A DNA stretch of 64,000 nt from Telluribacter humicola (GCF_017355935.1 NZ_JAFIQT010000001.1:1426001-1490000), one strand, 5' to 3'; positions 26,731 to 35,513 are shown, counted from the first letter of the stretch. A program made the numbers and translations. The notes: generated from the sequence alone by a model not told the origin.

Positions 26731-29700
26731 ATGGCAGAAGATAAAATGATGCGCCTAAGCCAAGTGGCACGAATCCTGAACGTAGGTATTTCTACGATTG
26801 TGGATCATCTGTCTGCCAAGGGGTTTAAGGTGGAAACCAATCCTAATACCAAAATCAACTCCGAGCAGATTGAATTCCTGGCTAAGGATTTCAAATCGAA
26901 TGAGCTGCAGTCGGCGGTAATTCCGCGGAAGTCAGCCCCGGTCGAGCCTGTTGCGGAGAAGAAGGAGGAAAAACTCAGAAGTGATTTTGAGGATATACTG
27001 TATTTCCGTACAGCGCCGCCTGCAGCCAAAGCGGCCGATAAAGAAAATGATACACAGGTTGAGAAGGAAGTGGAATCACCTCGTCCGGCAGCCGAAAACA
27101 GATTACCTGGCATCAAGGTAGTCGGAAAGATAGATCTGGGTACAGGAAAGGCAGTAACTCCTCCTCAACCAGAGAAAGTGGTAGCACAGGAGCCGGCTAA
27201 GAAAGAAGAGCCGGTAGCACCTGTTGCACCTCCTAAAGTGGAAGAGCCCGTTAAGAAGGAACCCGAAGTAGTTGCGCCCCGTGCAGAAGCCGTAGTGCCC
27301 CCTGTAAAAGAGGAACCAGCTAAAGTAGAAGCTCCTCGTGAAGAGCCAAAACCAGAAGTCAAAGCGGCTCCTGAAGTTACTAATACAGCTACAGCAGATA
27401 CAGCTATTACAGCTAAGAAAGAAGAAGCACCTGCTCCGGTTAATGCGGAAAAGGTAGCACCCGTGAAGGAAGAGCGTCCCGCTCCCCGTCCGGAAGCAGA
27501 AAGACCTCAGCCAGCCAAGCCACAGGAAGAGCCTAAGAAGCCTGCTGTACAGCCTGAGCCTGAGGCCGCTCCCGAGCTCATTGAAGCCAAGGGTGAGCAG
27601 CTACGCGGTCTACGTGTGGTAGGTAAGATAGAACTTCCTACTGATCGGAACCGTAAAAAAGAAACTCCTGCCGCTGGTGGTGACGCCAACGCAGATAAAA
27701 AGCGTCGACGGAAGCGGAAGCGCATTCGTGAAGGGGCGGCTGGTCCTGTTGCGGGTGATGCCGCTACTACCAATGCAACTCCGGGTGCAGCGGCCGGTAA
27801 GGCAAAAGACGGAGCACCTGCTGCTAAAACAGGTACAACTCCTGGTACAGCAGCCCCTGGTGCCGGTGCAAAAGGAGGAAAAGATGCCAAAGCAGGTAGC
27901 GGTAGCGGTCGTCGTCGTGACCGTCGCGAAGAGGTATCTCAGAAAGAGGTATCCGATAATATCAAAGCCACTATGGCCCGTATGGGTGGTGGTAACGTCC
28001 GTGGTGGAGGTGCTAAAGGAAGAGGCCGTCGTCGTGATCGCTCAGAGCAGGATGATTTCAACTCGGATCAGGATGAGGCAAAAGTACTGCGCGTAACGGA
28101 GTTTATTTCGGCTAACGATCTGGCTTCCTTTATGGACGTAACCGTGCAGGAAGTAATATCGGTATGTATGAGCATGGGTATGTTCGTTTCAATCAACCAG
28201 CGTCTCGATGCCGAAGCCATTACATTTATTGCCGATGAATTTGGCTACGCAGTAGAGTTCATCTCAGCCGAAGAGGAAGTACAGAACGATGTTTCCGTAG
28301 AAGTAGATAGTCCGGATGATCTGGTCGAGCGTGCGCCAATCGTTACCATCATGGGACACGTTGACCACGGTAAAACTTCCTTGCTTGATTATATACGCCA
28401 GGCCAATGTGGCGGGCGGTGAAGCCGGAGGTATTACACAGCACATTGGTGCTTACAGTGTTAAAACCAAAACGGGCAAGCAAGTTACCTTCCTTGATACA
28501 CCTGGTCACGAAGCCTTTACAGCCATGCGTGCCCGTGGAGCCCAGGTAACGGACGTGGTTATCATTGTTATCGCGGCTGACGACAGTGTCATGCCTCAGA
28601 CGCGTGAAGCCATCAACCACGCTCAGGTAGCCGGTGTGCCTATCGTATTTGCTTTCAGTAAAGTAGATAAGAATGGTGCTAATACCGAAAAGATTCGTGA
28701 AGAGCTGGCTAATATGAACCTCCTTGTTGAAGACTGGGGTGGTAAGTACCAGGCTCAGGAAATATCATCCAAATCCGGAATGGGTATAGATGACCTGCTG
28801 GAAAAAGTATTGCTGGAGGCTGAACTTCTAGAGCTGAAAGCCAATCCTAACCGTCGGGCCGTAGGTACAGTTATCGAAGCCTCGCTTGATAAAGGTCGTG
28901 GTTATGTGACTACTGTATTGGTAGAGACAGGTACCCTTAAAGTAGGAGACGTACTACTGGCCGGAGCTAACTTTGGTCGTGTGAAGGCCATGACCGACTA
29001 CCGTGGGAAGAAGCTGAAAGAAGCCGGACCTTCAACTCCGGTTCAGGTACTGGGTCTGAGTGGAGCGCCACAGGCAGGTGATAAGTTCAACGTGATGGAG
29101 AACGAGCGTGACGCCCGTGATATAGCCAATAAGCGTGAGCAGATCCTGCGTGAGCAGAACATGCGTACCCGCAAGCACATTACCCTGGAAGAAATCGGCC
29201 GTCGTAAGGCGATCGGTAGTTTCAAAGAACTTAACCTGATTGTGAAGGGTGACGTGGATGGTTCAGTTGAGGCCTTGTCAGACTCGTTGCTGCAGCTGTC
29301 TACACCTGAAATCCAGGTGAGCATTATCCACAAAGCGGTAGGTCAGATATCCGAGTCGGATGTGAACCTGGCTATCGCTTCTGATGCAATCATTGTAGGT
29401 TTCCAGGTCCGTCCTTCGCCTAACGCCAAGAAGATGGCCGAGCAGGAGCAGATCGAGATCCGCCACTATTCTGTAATCTACCGTGCGATCGAAGAGATTA
29501 AGGATGCGATGACCGGTATGCTTGCACCAACGGTGGAAGAGTTTGTGACTGGTAATATTGAGATTCGTGAGACCTTCAAGATCAGCCGTATCGGAACCAT
29601 TGCCGGATGTTATGTAACGGATGGCTTTGTGAAGCGTAACAATAAGATCCGGATCATCCGTGAGGGTATTGTTATCCATACTGGTGAGATCGACTCCCTC

Positions 29701-29835
29701 AAGCGTTACAAGGATGATGTGAATGAAGTTCGCTCCGGATACGAGTGTGGTTTGAATATCAAGAACTTTAATGATATCGAAGAAGGCGACATTATCGAGA
29801 GCTTCGAGCTACGCGAAGTGAAGCGTACTTTGTAA
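26731..29835 (+). CDS. infB: Translation initiation factor IF-2
   Basis: 1034 residues. The N-terminal IF2N module ([13 protein letters not shown] to about residue 60) is followed by a roughly 300-residue Pro/Ala/Glu/Lys/Val-rich linker and a basic Gly/Arg stretch. A second IF2N-like helix-turn segment lies around residues 450-500. The G domain starts near 540 with GHVDHGKTS (G1), DTPGHEAF (G3) and FSKVDK (G4). The C-terminal domains that bind initiator tRNA complete the protein. The long low-complexity linker is typical for the phylum. Third gene of the rimP-nusA-infB operon, which ends in a strong terminator. Confidence 0.97.
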   Translation: MAEDKMMRLSQVARILNVGISTIVDHLSAKGFKVETNPNTKINSEQIEFLAKDFKSNELQSAVIPRKSAPVEPVAEKKEEKLRSDFEDILYFRTAPPAAKAADKENDTQVEKEVESPRPAAENRLPGIKVVGKIDLGTGKAVTPPQPEKVVAQEPAKKEEPVAPVAPPKVEEPVKKEPEVVAPRAEAVVPPVKEEPAKVEAPREEPKPEVKAAPEVTNTATADTAITAKKEEAPAPVNAEKVAPVKEERPAPRPEAERPQPAKPQEEPKKPAVQPEPEAAPELIEAKGEQLRGLRVVGKIELPTDRNRKKETPAAGGDANADKKRRRKRKRIREGAAGPVAGDAATTNATPGAAAGKAKDGAPAAKTGTTPGTAAPGAGAKGGKDAKAGSGSGRRRDRREEVSQKEVSDNIKATMARMGGGNVRGGGAKGRGRRRDRSEQDDFNSDQDEAKVLRVTEFISANDLASFMDVTVQEVISVCMSMGMFVSINQRLDAEAITFIADEFGYAVEFISAEEEVQNDVSVEVDSPDDLVERAPIVTIMGHVDHGKTSLLDYIRQANVAGGEAGGITQHIGAYSVKTKTGKQVTFLDTPGHEAFTAMRARGAQVTDVVIIVIAADDSVMPQTREAINHAQVAGVPIVFAFSKVDKNGANTEKIREELANMNLLVEDWGGKYQAQEISSKSGMGIDDLLEKVLLEAELLELKANPNRRAVGTVIEASLDKGRGYVTTVLVETGTLKVGDVLLAGANFGRVKAMTDYRGKKLKEAGPSTPVQVLGLSGAPQAGDKFNVMENERDARDIANKREQILREQNMRTRKHITLEEIGRRKAIGSFKELNLIVKGDVDGSVEALSDSLLQLSTPEIQVSIIHKAVGQISESDVNLAIASDAIIVGFQVRPSPNAKKMAEQEQIEIRHYSVIYRAIEEIKDAMTGMLAPTVEEFVTGNIEIRETFKISRIGTIAGCYVTDGFVKRNNKIRIIREGIVIHTGEIDSLKRYKDDVNEVRSGYECGLNIKNFNDIEEGDIIESFELREVKRTL

Positions 29836-29857
29836 TATAAAATTTCATTAATGTGAG

Positions 29858-29893
29858 AAAGCGGCCTCCTGGTATCAGGAGGCCGCTTTTTTT
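29858..29893 (+). terminator. Terminator of the rimP-nusA-infB operon
   Basis: A perfect 14-bp GC-rich stem (29858-29871 with 29876-29889) and a 4-base loop are followed by a T run. It begins 23 bases after the infB stop codon. Confidence 0.92.
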
Positions 29894-30045
29894 ATTTGCC
29901 AGTTAGCTTTTCTACTCTTCTGGGGAATAACTTCCTCTTGCTCTGCAACACAGGATAGCCTTAGTCCTGCTCTGGATGATTTTTAGCCTACGGAACAGTT
30001 ATTTTATTCTTAGCGCTATACACCTGTTTCTAAACAGTAATAGTT

Positions 30046-30384
30046 ATGAAAGACTCGAAAAATCGTGATAACGAAGATAACTCAATGGCTCACTATGTGA
30101 GTGAGGATAATGTTAAGGATCAGAAACCTATGACATATGATCCGGATGACAATATGCCCAAGACTACAACCGGAGTAGGACAGGACTACCGGGATGTACC
30201 TCTGGAAGAATCGGATCCTGATAAGGGATACAGTGCTAACGGAGGGCAGGCCAAGTGGGAAGCTACACTTCCACTGGCTGATGAGGATATGGACCGGAGA
30301 CAATCGGATGAGAAAAAGAATGAAGACCTCCAGGATAGCTATGAAATGATGAAGAAGAATAGTAAGGAAGAAGGAGGCGAATAA
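30046..30384 (+). CDS. Small acidic hydrophilic protein, unknown function
   Basis: 112 residues with no hydrophobic segment and a strong excess of Asp, Glu, Lys and Asn, so probably intrinsically disordered and cytoplasmic. No family was recognised. Recognisable stretches are AHYVSEDNVKDQKPMTYDPDD and a lysine/glutamate-rich tail. It is followed after 39 bases by another acidic hydrophilic gene in the same direction. The pair ends in a single terminator, so they probably form a two-gene unit. The composition resembles hydrophilin-type stress proteins, but this is only a resemblance. Confidence 0.6.
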   Translation: MKDSKNRDNEDNSMAHYVSEDNVKDQKPMTYDPDDNMPKTTTGVGQDYRDVPLEESDPDKGYSANGGQAKWEATLPLADEDMDRRQSDEKKNEDLQDSYEMMKKNSKEEGGE

Positions 30385-30423
30385 TAGTTCTAGTGTATCA
30401 AAACCTATAAATGCAGAGGAATC

Positions 30424-30765
30424 ATGAAGAATCGTAATATATCACCTGAGGACAATGAGAATTTGGACCAGGATCGCATAAGACAGGAACGAACTAACCT
30501 GACCATGGTAGACCGTAGGCCCGGTGAGAGTACGTTCCCCAACGGAACCAAGAATCACTCAACCCGCTATGACCATGCCCAGAACGACATCCCTCTGGAA
30601 CTGATTGGGGATGTAACCTTAGAGAATAGCCTGCATATAGTAGATGATTTGTCTGAGGCTGAGCGACGGGCTTTCGTTGAGGATGAGTTCAAAGATGATG
30701 ATCTGGATGATCTGACTATGGAAGATCTCGAACGTGATAATGAAGATGATGAGGACTTCCGATAA
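30424..30765 (+). CDS. Small acidic hydrophilic protein, unknown function
   Basis: 113 residues, without membrane or signal segments. The N-terminal half is mixed-charge (RQERTNLTMVDRRPGESTFPNG). The C-terminal half contains a short ordered-looking helix DDLSEAERRAFVEDEF and ends in a run of Asp and Glu with DDLDDLTMEDLERDNEDDED. No known domain was recognised. An AGAGGA ribosome-binding-like sequence lies just before the ATG, which is unusual in this phylum, where such signals are often absent. Second gene of a pair with its upstream neighbour. Confidence 0.6.
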   Translation: MKNRNISPEDNENLDQDRIRQERTNLTMVDRRPGESTFPNGTKNHSTRYDHAQNDIPLELIGDVTLENSLHIVDDLSEAERRAFVEDEFKDDDLDDLTMEDLERDNEDDEDFR

Positions 30766-30794
30766 GTAATATACATACTGGAGATACTACGCAG

Positions 30795-30820
30795 AGACCG
30801 CCTTAGGGCGGTCTTTTTTT
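30795..30820 (+). terminator. Intrinsic terminator after the acidic-protein pair
   Basis: A perfect 8-bp stem (30795-30802 with 30807-30814) and a TTAG loop are followed by seven T residues. Confidence 0.88.
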
Positions 30821-30912
30821 GTATCAATTCACTGGTTTATCTATGTAAGAAAAATGTGTGTTTAGAGTAAAAAATAATTAGCTTGTGTGATATATATATT
30901 ATAGATATGTTT

Positions 30913-30920
30913 TATATTTG
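30913..30920 (+). promoter_or_regulatory. -7 element before the 245-codon gene
   Basis: TATATTTG matches TAnnTTTG and lies 31 bases before the ATG at 30951. No clear TTTG occurs at the -33 distance, so this is only half a promoter by sequence. Confidence 0.4.
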
Positions 30921-30950
30921 TAATACAAAGGTGAGCTATTCAGGTTAATT

Positions 30951-31688
30951 ATGGCTGTTTTGTCACACTTTTGTTTTACTGTATTACTTATTTCTATTGT
31001 ACACTCAGACATGAAAGCAAACAACGAGTTAAGCACTCAAAATGGAGAAGAGCAGAATCTGCGTTCCTATCAGTTGATGCGGGTGGATGAAGAGTCAGGT
31101 GAAACCCTAATCATGGACAAGTACCTGTACTTTGAAGGTCGTCCGCGTGAGTATCGCTTCAACGGACAGAGCGGCCAGTTCAACCTGTACGGTGATCGTA
31201 TCCTGACTGATGAAAAAGGACGGATGCTGACAAGCTTCTCGTTTCAGCCTGTGGCTTACCGGATTTTTGAAGATACGCTCTTTGGACGTACCGTCCGTGA
31301 ACTGTGGGCCGAGATATTCTTTGTGGATGATGAGGATTGTGTTTCATCCATTATGTTCAATAATACTTCTGTCAACGAGCTATATCGTATGATGGAGCCG
31401 ATTCTGTACGAGCGGCAGACACTATGTGATGTAACAGTTACAGTACGCCCGGAGAAAGTAGTTAGCAAGGCCGATCCGACTAAGTCATGGTTCATTGCCC
31501 GCTTCTCCTATGAGACAGCTCCTGCCAGCCGCGTACGCGAGCTGCGTGAATATACCCGTGATCACCGTGTGTATCGTAGCGAGACCCTGACCAGTGGTGC
31601 TCAGCACAAGCTGATCTCACGGTCATACTACAACGCACTGGAGTCGCTGGATGACTACTCACTGAACAGTTCGGCAGAGGCAGCTTAA
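30951..31688 (+). CDS. Unknown protein, first gene of a two-gene unit
   Basis: 245 residues from the first ATG; a second Met at 31011 starts a 225-residue form without the hydrophobic N-terminal stretch. The body is soluble, rich in beta-strand patterns such as KYLYFEGRPREYRFNGQSG, VRELWAEIFFVDDEDCVSSI and CDVTVTVRPEKVV. It ends with many Ser and Tyr residues. No family was recognised. It is followed after 17 bases by a 78-codon gene, which in turn meets a convergent XRE regulator. It may belong to the same functional group as the regulator and the PIN-like gene, but only position supports that. Confidence 0.6.
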   Translation: MAVLSHFCFTVLLISIVHSDMKANNELSTQNGEEQNLRSYQLMRVDEESGETLIMDKYLYFEGRPREYRFNGQSGQFNLYGDRILTDEKGRMLTSFSFQPVAYRIFEDTLFGRTVRELWAEIFFVDDEDCVSSIMFNNTSVNELYRMMEPILYERQTLCDVTVTVRPEKVVSKADPTKSWFIARFSYETAPASRVRELREYTRDHRVYRSETLTSGAQHKLISRSYYNALESLDDYSLNSSAEAA

Positions 31689-31705
31689 AATAAAGAAGAG
31701 TCGGT

Positions 31706-31942
31706 ATGTCAATGATAGCATTAAGAGGCGATAAGGTACTATATCTGGTAAATCCTGATACGGTCGAGCTGGTTGAGGTTGAGCCACATCAAACACGACT
31801 GGTTACCACCCACCAGACGATAGTAGTGGATACCGATGAGAACCTGGAAGCCCTGATGCATTTATGTGGGCCGGAAGATCTGCATGAACTGTTGACACTG
31901 ACCTTGCCGCCGTTAACCCGCGTAAACGACCTGCCCTTTTAG
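31706..31942 (+). CDS. Unknown small protein
   Basis: 78 residues, soluble, with alternating strands (DKVLYLVNPDTVELVEVEPHQ, QTIVVDTDENLEALMHLC) and a leucine-rich C-terminus (LHELLTLTLPPLTRVNDLPF). No domain was recognised. It starts 17 bases after the 245-codon gene. Its last four bases overlap the stop codon of the convergent XRE-type gene. Too short for a functional guess; the clean coding start and spacing make a real gene likely. Confidence 0.5.
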   Translation: MSMIALRGDKVLYLVNPDTVELVEVEPHQTRLVTTHQTIVVDTDENLEALMHLCGPEDLHELLTLTLPPLTRVNDLPF

Positions 31943-32409
31943 AGGGCGGTCAGGTTGCCCGGCTCCCGGTGAATTACCTCGCGCAGAATCATAATCTGCT
32001 GCTTGAGTAGCTGGATAGTATCATCACGATCGCTAAGTTGTCGCTCAAGCATGTTGTTCCGCTCACGAAGTACGACTAGCTCACTGGAAGTGGCTGATGA
32101 GTCGGTTTGTGAAGTAGGGCTTTCGGTTGATTTACCTGCCGTGCGTAACTGAGTGCTTTTGAAGGGTTCTCCGGCTCCCCTCAGTAACCAGTCACCGTTG
32201 ATATCCTCAAAACGGTTGACAATACTGATCAGGGTTTCGTAGCTGGGCTTAGTCTTGCGGCGCAGTATAGTGTAAAGTTTGGCGGGTTTATCGAAGCCAA
32301 GTTCTTTACTGAGTGCATAAGCCGTCAGTCCTTTGGAGGCCATTATGTACTCAAGACAGCCGTAAATATCGCTTTGTTTTTCCTCTGTTTCGGGGGTGTT
32401 GCGGGCCAT
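31939..32409 (-). CDS. XRE-type transcriptional regulator with C-terminal coiled coil
   Basis: 156 residues. A helix-turn-helix of the Cro/CI class occupies about residues 15-75 (LTAYALSKELGFDKPAKLYTILRRK, then PSYETLISIVNRF and the WLLRGAGEP turn seen in Bacteroidota phage-type repressors). A Ser/Thr-rich linker follows, then a coiled coil at about 110-147 that would drive dimerisation. It is divergent from the 204-codon gene across an 86-base gap. That gap carries a perfect palindrome overlapping its own predicted promoter, so self-repression is likely. Confidence 0.85.
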   Translation of the reverse strand: MARNTPETEEKQSDIYGCLEYIMASKGLTAYALSKELGFDKPAKLYTILRRKTKPSYETLISIVNRFEDINGDWLLRGAGEPFKSTQLRTAGKSTESPTSQTDSSATSSELVVLRERNNMLERQLSDRDDTIQLLKQQIMILREVIHREPGNLTAL

Positions 32410-32438
32410 GGTGTATTCTATTTTAATTGCATTTATTT

Positions 32439-32471
32439 CAAAATTAGATAAAAGTTATTTATCTAAACAAC
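32439..32471 (-). promoter_or_regulatory. Predicted promoter of the XRE gene
   Basis: On the minus strand, TAATTTTG (32439-32446) is preceded at 21 bases by GTTG (32468-32471), a near match to TTTG. The region between the two boxes contains most of the palindrome described below. Confidence 0.5.
32444..32466. promoter_or_regulatory. Operator-like palindrome between divergent genes
   Basis: Perfect 9-bp inverted arms (32444-32452 and 32458-32466; TTAGATAAA and its complement) are separated by 5 bases. Size and symmetry fit a dimeric helix-turn-helix operator. It lies between the -7 and -33 boxes of the XRE gene and 30 bases upstream of the divergent ATG. Confidence 0.6.
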
Positions 32472-32495
32472 TTAAAGCGTAAAAATAATTTGACC

Positions 32496-33107
32496 ATGAG
32501 TGGGCAAGACTATAAAAATAATTTAGGAGAAGAGGCTGCTATCGATACCAAACGGTGGCGACCTGAAGACCTGCTCCTGAAATGGTTGAAGGCTATGAGC
32601 TGGCAGGAAATAGCCGCTGATAGTGATGATCGTGCTGTAGAGGCATACCGGGCAGTGGAGTTGAGTGTACGACTTCAGGATGCTTTTGAGGCTCCCAAGC
32701 TTCGTGATATTACACCCCGACTTGGCGAAGAAACTGTCCTGAAACTACTGGCCTTTGCGTGGGTGCAAAATGAGAGCCGCCGCAGAAACACCGTAGAGTC
32801 GGTGGAGCAGCTGCGTTTCTATGCACAGTTTATGCTGACTACTTATCCACTGGAAAGCGTCAAGGATATTATCTATGCTTTCAGGAGAGCTGGCACAGCC
32901 CACAATTTTCCTCAGGACATCATGACTGAGTACCTTGAGTGGAAGAGCCAGAAGCTGGAAGAATGGCACCGAAGCCTGACGAATTCTTCTGAGCCCTTAC
33001 CCGAATGGATTTTGAAACAATGTCCCCCCCACTGGTTAACAAACAAGAACAGAAATGAAGCAACAGAAAATAGCAATAATGCCAACAGCGCCGACAAAGC
33101 CGCTTAA
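32496..33107 (+). CDS. Unknown protein, partner of the PIN-like gene
   Basis: 203 residues from the ATG at 32496; the frame opens with TTG two codons earlier. The protein is mostly helical. It contains RWRPEDLLLKWLKAMSWQEI, a segment ITPRLGEETVLKLLAFAWVQNE and a later DIIYAFRRAGTAHNFPQDIM. The pattern vaguely recalls uncharacterised accessory proteins of Bacteroidota phages and conjugative elements, but this is weak. It is divergent from the XRE regulator and shares the palindromic region. Its 3' end overlaps the following PIN-like gene by 53 bases. Confidence 0.6.
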   Translation: MSGQDYKNNLGEEAAIDTKRWRPEDLLLKWLKAMSWQEIAADSDDRAVEAYRAVELSVRLQDAFEAPKLRDITPRLGEETVLKLLAFAWVQNESRRRNTVESVEQLRFYAQFMLTTYPLESVKDIIYAFRRAGTAHNFPQDIMTEYLEWKSQKLEEWHRSLTNSSEPLPEWILKQCPPHWLTNKNRNEATENSNNANSADKAA

Positions 33108-33741
33108 GAAAGAAGTAGATAAAAAAGAAGTAGATAAAGCTGATAAAACCGAAGCTAGAAAAGAAGTTGCCTGGCAGAAGTGGATCAAGCAGAATGTCGT
33201 GTACGTAAGTCCGGATGTTTGGGGTACAGACTTTTCGGAGCGATACCATGCGGATAAAACCATTGCTGACCTACGGAAGCTTCCTACCCGGGTGCTGGTG
33301 GATACACCTACACTTGACTACCTGGTTCGAGACCCTTCGCGCCTTTCACATAATGCCCTGCTGATCCTGAATGACGCCGATACAGAATGTATAGTAAGTA
33401 TGGCTACCTGGTGGGAGTGGGCCGAAAGGGTAAGAGACGGACAATATATGCTACGCGCTGACTTTGGTGCCTTTGTGACCCGCATGACTAAGAGCTTCGG
33501 CCTGGCTGTTGCCGAGCTGAATCCACAGGCTATGAATGAGTTTACTCGCCTTCAGGCTGTAAACCAAACAGTAGAAGTAGCGGGTGGTTCAAAGTCAGGG
33601 CCAGCTAACCAGTTGCTCAGTAATGAGAATATATTTAATCGCTGGTTAGTAGCCCATGCTGTATCCCTGGAGATACCGCTACTGACTCCTGATCTGAACT
33701 TTGGTGCCTATAAGAAAGCGGGTCTGAAGGTAATCTGGTAA
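33055..33741 (+). CDS. PIN-like domain protein with altered acidic site
   Basis: 228 residues. A lysine-rich N-terminal tail (about 1-45) is followed by a PIN-like domain. RVLVDTPTLDYL gives the first acidic ligand (D83), ATWWEWAERV gives the Glu, and IPLLTPDLNF gives the last Asp. The third motif, usually D-P-F-D-R-x-L-I-A, reads NIFNRWLVAHA, with Asn in both acidic positions. PIN domains of VapC type cut RNA using these acids, so activity may be reduced or changed. An internal Met at 33079 is an alternative start. It overlaps the upstream gene and has no separate antitoxin-like gene next to it. Confidence 0.65.
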   Translation: MKQQKIAIMPTAPTKPLKKEVDKKEVDKADKTEARKEVAWQKWIKQNVVYVSPDVWGTDFSERYHADKTIADLRKLPTRVLVDTPTLDYLVRDPSRLSHNALLILNDADTECIVSMATWWEWAERVRDGQYMLRADFGAFVTRMTKSFGLAVAELNPQAMNEFTRLQAVNQTVEVAGGSKSGPANQLLSNENIFNRWLVAHAVSLEIPLLTPDLNFGAYKKAGLKVIW

Positions 33742-33745
33742 ATAT

Positions 33746-35086
33746 TTACCTGCCACTGGCGGGCTGCTCTTCCGGGAGCCAGCCCGTCGCGCCATCTTCT
33801 GTCCGTACTAATTGATACTTTTCGTAGTACCCCAGTACCTCTACCGTCTCACTCCCAGTAAGAGATCGGACCGTACCAGCTCCACCAACGGGCTGTGCGA
33901 CTAGCGGTAGTGGGGTATTTAGCTTTCTTCGGGTAATCTGCCCCTCGATGGGTTGTAGTGTAGTACTACCTATATACCCATTCGTGCCATCCGGTAGCAG
34001 TACCCGGTATCCCTTTGCCGTTTGGCCGGTAATCCATACCACTGAGTGCCGCTCCAGGCTGGCTAGTCTTTCCTTCAAATCTGACGTACGAAATACAGTG
34101 GCTTTCTGAGCCAGTCGGGCGGTATCGCCCAACCATTTGGTAGTGGCTAGCTTTGGAAGCCTTTCGGGGCGGTCGTCAACATAGGGTAGGGGATTACGGG
34201 CTCCTGACCAACCACCATAGATTCCGAAGTGCAGGTGCGGAGCAGTGGTGATAGCATTTCCGGTATTACCTACAGTACCCAATGTATCGCCTTTTTTAAC
34301 GCGCATCCCTACCGAAACAAGCTGCGAATCCAGGTGAGCATAATAAAGGGATACGCTTAATCCTGTTACTGACACCGACACTACCTTACCTCCCAGATTA
34401 TTAGTACCTACATTAGATACAAAGCCGTCAGCGGCAGCTACGACCGGAGTACCTCGGGGTGCCTTAATATCAATGCCTTCGTGGCTACGTCTTCCCGCAT
34501 CACGGTCGGCTCCCCAGAAGCTGATAATATCAGACCGTCCCCGACCTGCTACCGGAAATCCTAGTACAGGCTCTGTTTTTAGATCAACTGTAATCGTAGC
34601 TTCATCACGTAAGCCGGTCTGAAGCCGTAGTAACAGCGATTCATCTTTACCACTTCCGTAAGTGATTACTGAATCGTCCTTAGCCATATAAGTTACGCGC
34701 TCAGTATTCCCCGTCTCAGATATTTTGAATAAGTCAGCGAAGAGTCGCAGGGTACTGTCATTACCACTGGAGGAAGTTGATACTATCAATCGCCTGCCGG
34801 CGGGAAGGGTAAAGCAGTAGGAATGGGCTGAAATAGAATCGCCGAAATAATCCTTCTCCCGGTAGGGTACCGTTACCAGTAACGAATCTGATAGTACAGA
34901 TTCACCCTGTCGCAACCAGGCTCTGCCGGCGGGTGTGCGGTCTAGTTTTTGTCGCCGCAGATCACGTTCGTAGAACTCCCGGGGTGTAGTCGGGAACCAC
35001 TGGGTTATAGGTGGTATCCGAAGATTACAGGAGGCCATGCTCCCGACAATGACTAATAGTATACATCTATTTATGAAACTCTTCAT
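33746..35086 (-). CDS. M23 family metallopeptidase lipoprotein with SH3 domains
   Basis: 446 residues from the chosen Met; the frame opens five codons earlier. A lipoprotein signal (LLVIVGSMASC) precedes a beta-rich region. The LytM/M23 domain follows with the zinc ligands HEGID and, 80 residues later, HLHFG, plus YYAHLD between them. All expected ligands are present, so it is probably an active cell-wall endopeptidase. C-terminal repeats resemble bacterial SH3 modules (SVVWITGQTAKGYRVLLPDGTNGYIG and EVLGYYEKYQLVRTEDGATGWL). It ends four bases from the convergent PIN-like gene without a hairpin between them. Confidence 0.87.
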   Translation of the reverse strand: MKSFINRCILLVIVGSMASCNLRIPPITQWFPTTPREFYERDLRRQKLDRTPAGRAWLRQGESVLSDSLLVTVPYREKDYFGDSISAHSYCFTLPAGRRLIVSTSSSGNDSTLRLFADLFKISETGNTERVTYMAKDDSVITYGSGKDESLLLRLQTGLRDEATITVDLKTEPVLGFPVAGRGRSDIISFWGADRDAGRRSHEGIDIKAPRGTPVVAAADGFVSNVGTNNLGGKVVSVSVTGLSVSLYYAHLDSQLVSVGMRVKKGDTLGTVGNTGNAITTAPHLHFGIYGGWSGARNPLPYVDDRPERLPKLATTKWLGDTARLAQKATVFRTSDLKERLASLERHSVVWITGQTAKGYRVLLPDGTNGYIGSTTLQPIEGQITRRKLNTPLPLVAQPVGGAGTVRSLTGSETVEVLGYYEKYQLVRTEDGATGWLPEEQPASGR

Positions 35087-35147
35087 ATAAGCCAATATCA
35101 ATTGTTACTACACAGATAAGTACAAATCTGTGCCAGTGGGTAATAAT

Positions 35148-35170
35148 TGATATAATTATATCATATATGA
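35148..35170. promoter_or_regulatory. Palindromic sites upstream of the M23 gene
   Basis: A perfect 16-bp palindrome (35148-35163, TGATATAATTATATCA) and an overlapping 10-bp palindrome (35161-35170) lie about 60 bases upstream of the M23 start. They are AT-rich, so chance is possible. Confidence 0.35.
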
Positions 35171-35199
35171 AGAAGTACTGACCCCTGAGTATGCTACAC

Positions 35200-35391
35200 T
35201 CAGGCGGCGCGGCGGCGGTTATTAGCCATAGCTCGCTCATCGTAGAGTGAGAGCCCTGCTCTTACAGCCGTTTCAAATTCTGACCGATTCATTTTGCAGT
35301 CTTCCTTGATCCTGATGCAGTTAGAGGTGATGTAGCCCAGGGTAGCTACCTCCTGCTTTATGATTAGTTGTGCGGCTTGTTTTCCCCTCAT
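35200..35391 (-). CDS. Possible small basic protein
   Basis: 63 residues: a mixed N-terminal half (MRGKQAAQLIIKQEVATLGY), then NRSEFETAVRAGLSLYDE and a terminal NNRRRAA. No family was recognised. It is divergent from ruvB, with a 9-bp inverted-repeat site in the gap. The coding potential is moderate; the GC-rich triplet repeat encoding the Arg/Ala tail could also make a spurious frame. Confidence 0.35.
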   Translation of the reverse strand: MRGKQAAQLIIKQEVATLGYITSNCIRIKEDCKMNRSEFETAVRAGLSLYDERAMANNRRRAA

Positions 35392-35428
35392 GATATCGCT
35401 GTTTTATATCGTAAATATAGCGCAAATA

Positions 35429-35458
35429 TTTATCATATTATACCAGTTGTATGATAAA
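35429..35458. promoter_or_regulatory. Inverted repeat upstream of ruvB
   Basis: Perfect 9-bp arms TTTATCATA and TATGATAAA (35429-35437, 35450-35458) are separated by 12 bases. The site is between the small minus-strand frame and ruvB and just upstream of the ruvB -7 box. It is a candidate operator. Confidence 0.45.
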
Positions 35459-35476
35459 AGTTAATTATAAATTTAG

Positions 35477-35484
35477 TATATTTG
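35477..35484 (+). promoter_or_regulatory. -7 element of ruvB
   Basis: TATATTTG matches TAnnTTTG and lies 29 bases before the ruvB ATG. A matching -33 TTTG was not found; the inverted repeat occupies that area. Confidence 0.45.
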
Positions 35485-35513
35485 ACTATAGATAAACAAC
35501 CTGTTATAGTCAT

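Noticed and set aside
27507-28096. Frames of more than 120 codons on both strands in the infB linker
   Set aside because: They result from the repetitive Pro/Ala/Lys-rich coding sequence of IF-2.
33741-33746. A missing terminator between the convergent PIN-like and M23 genes
   Set aside because: The stops are only four bases apart and no hairpin is visible, but dense convergent ends are common, so this was not listed as a finding.
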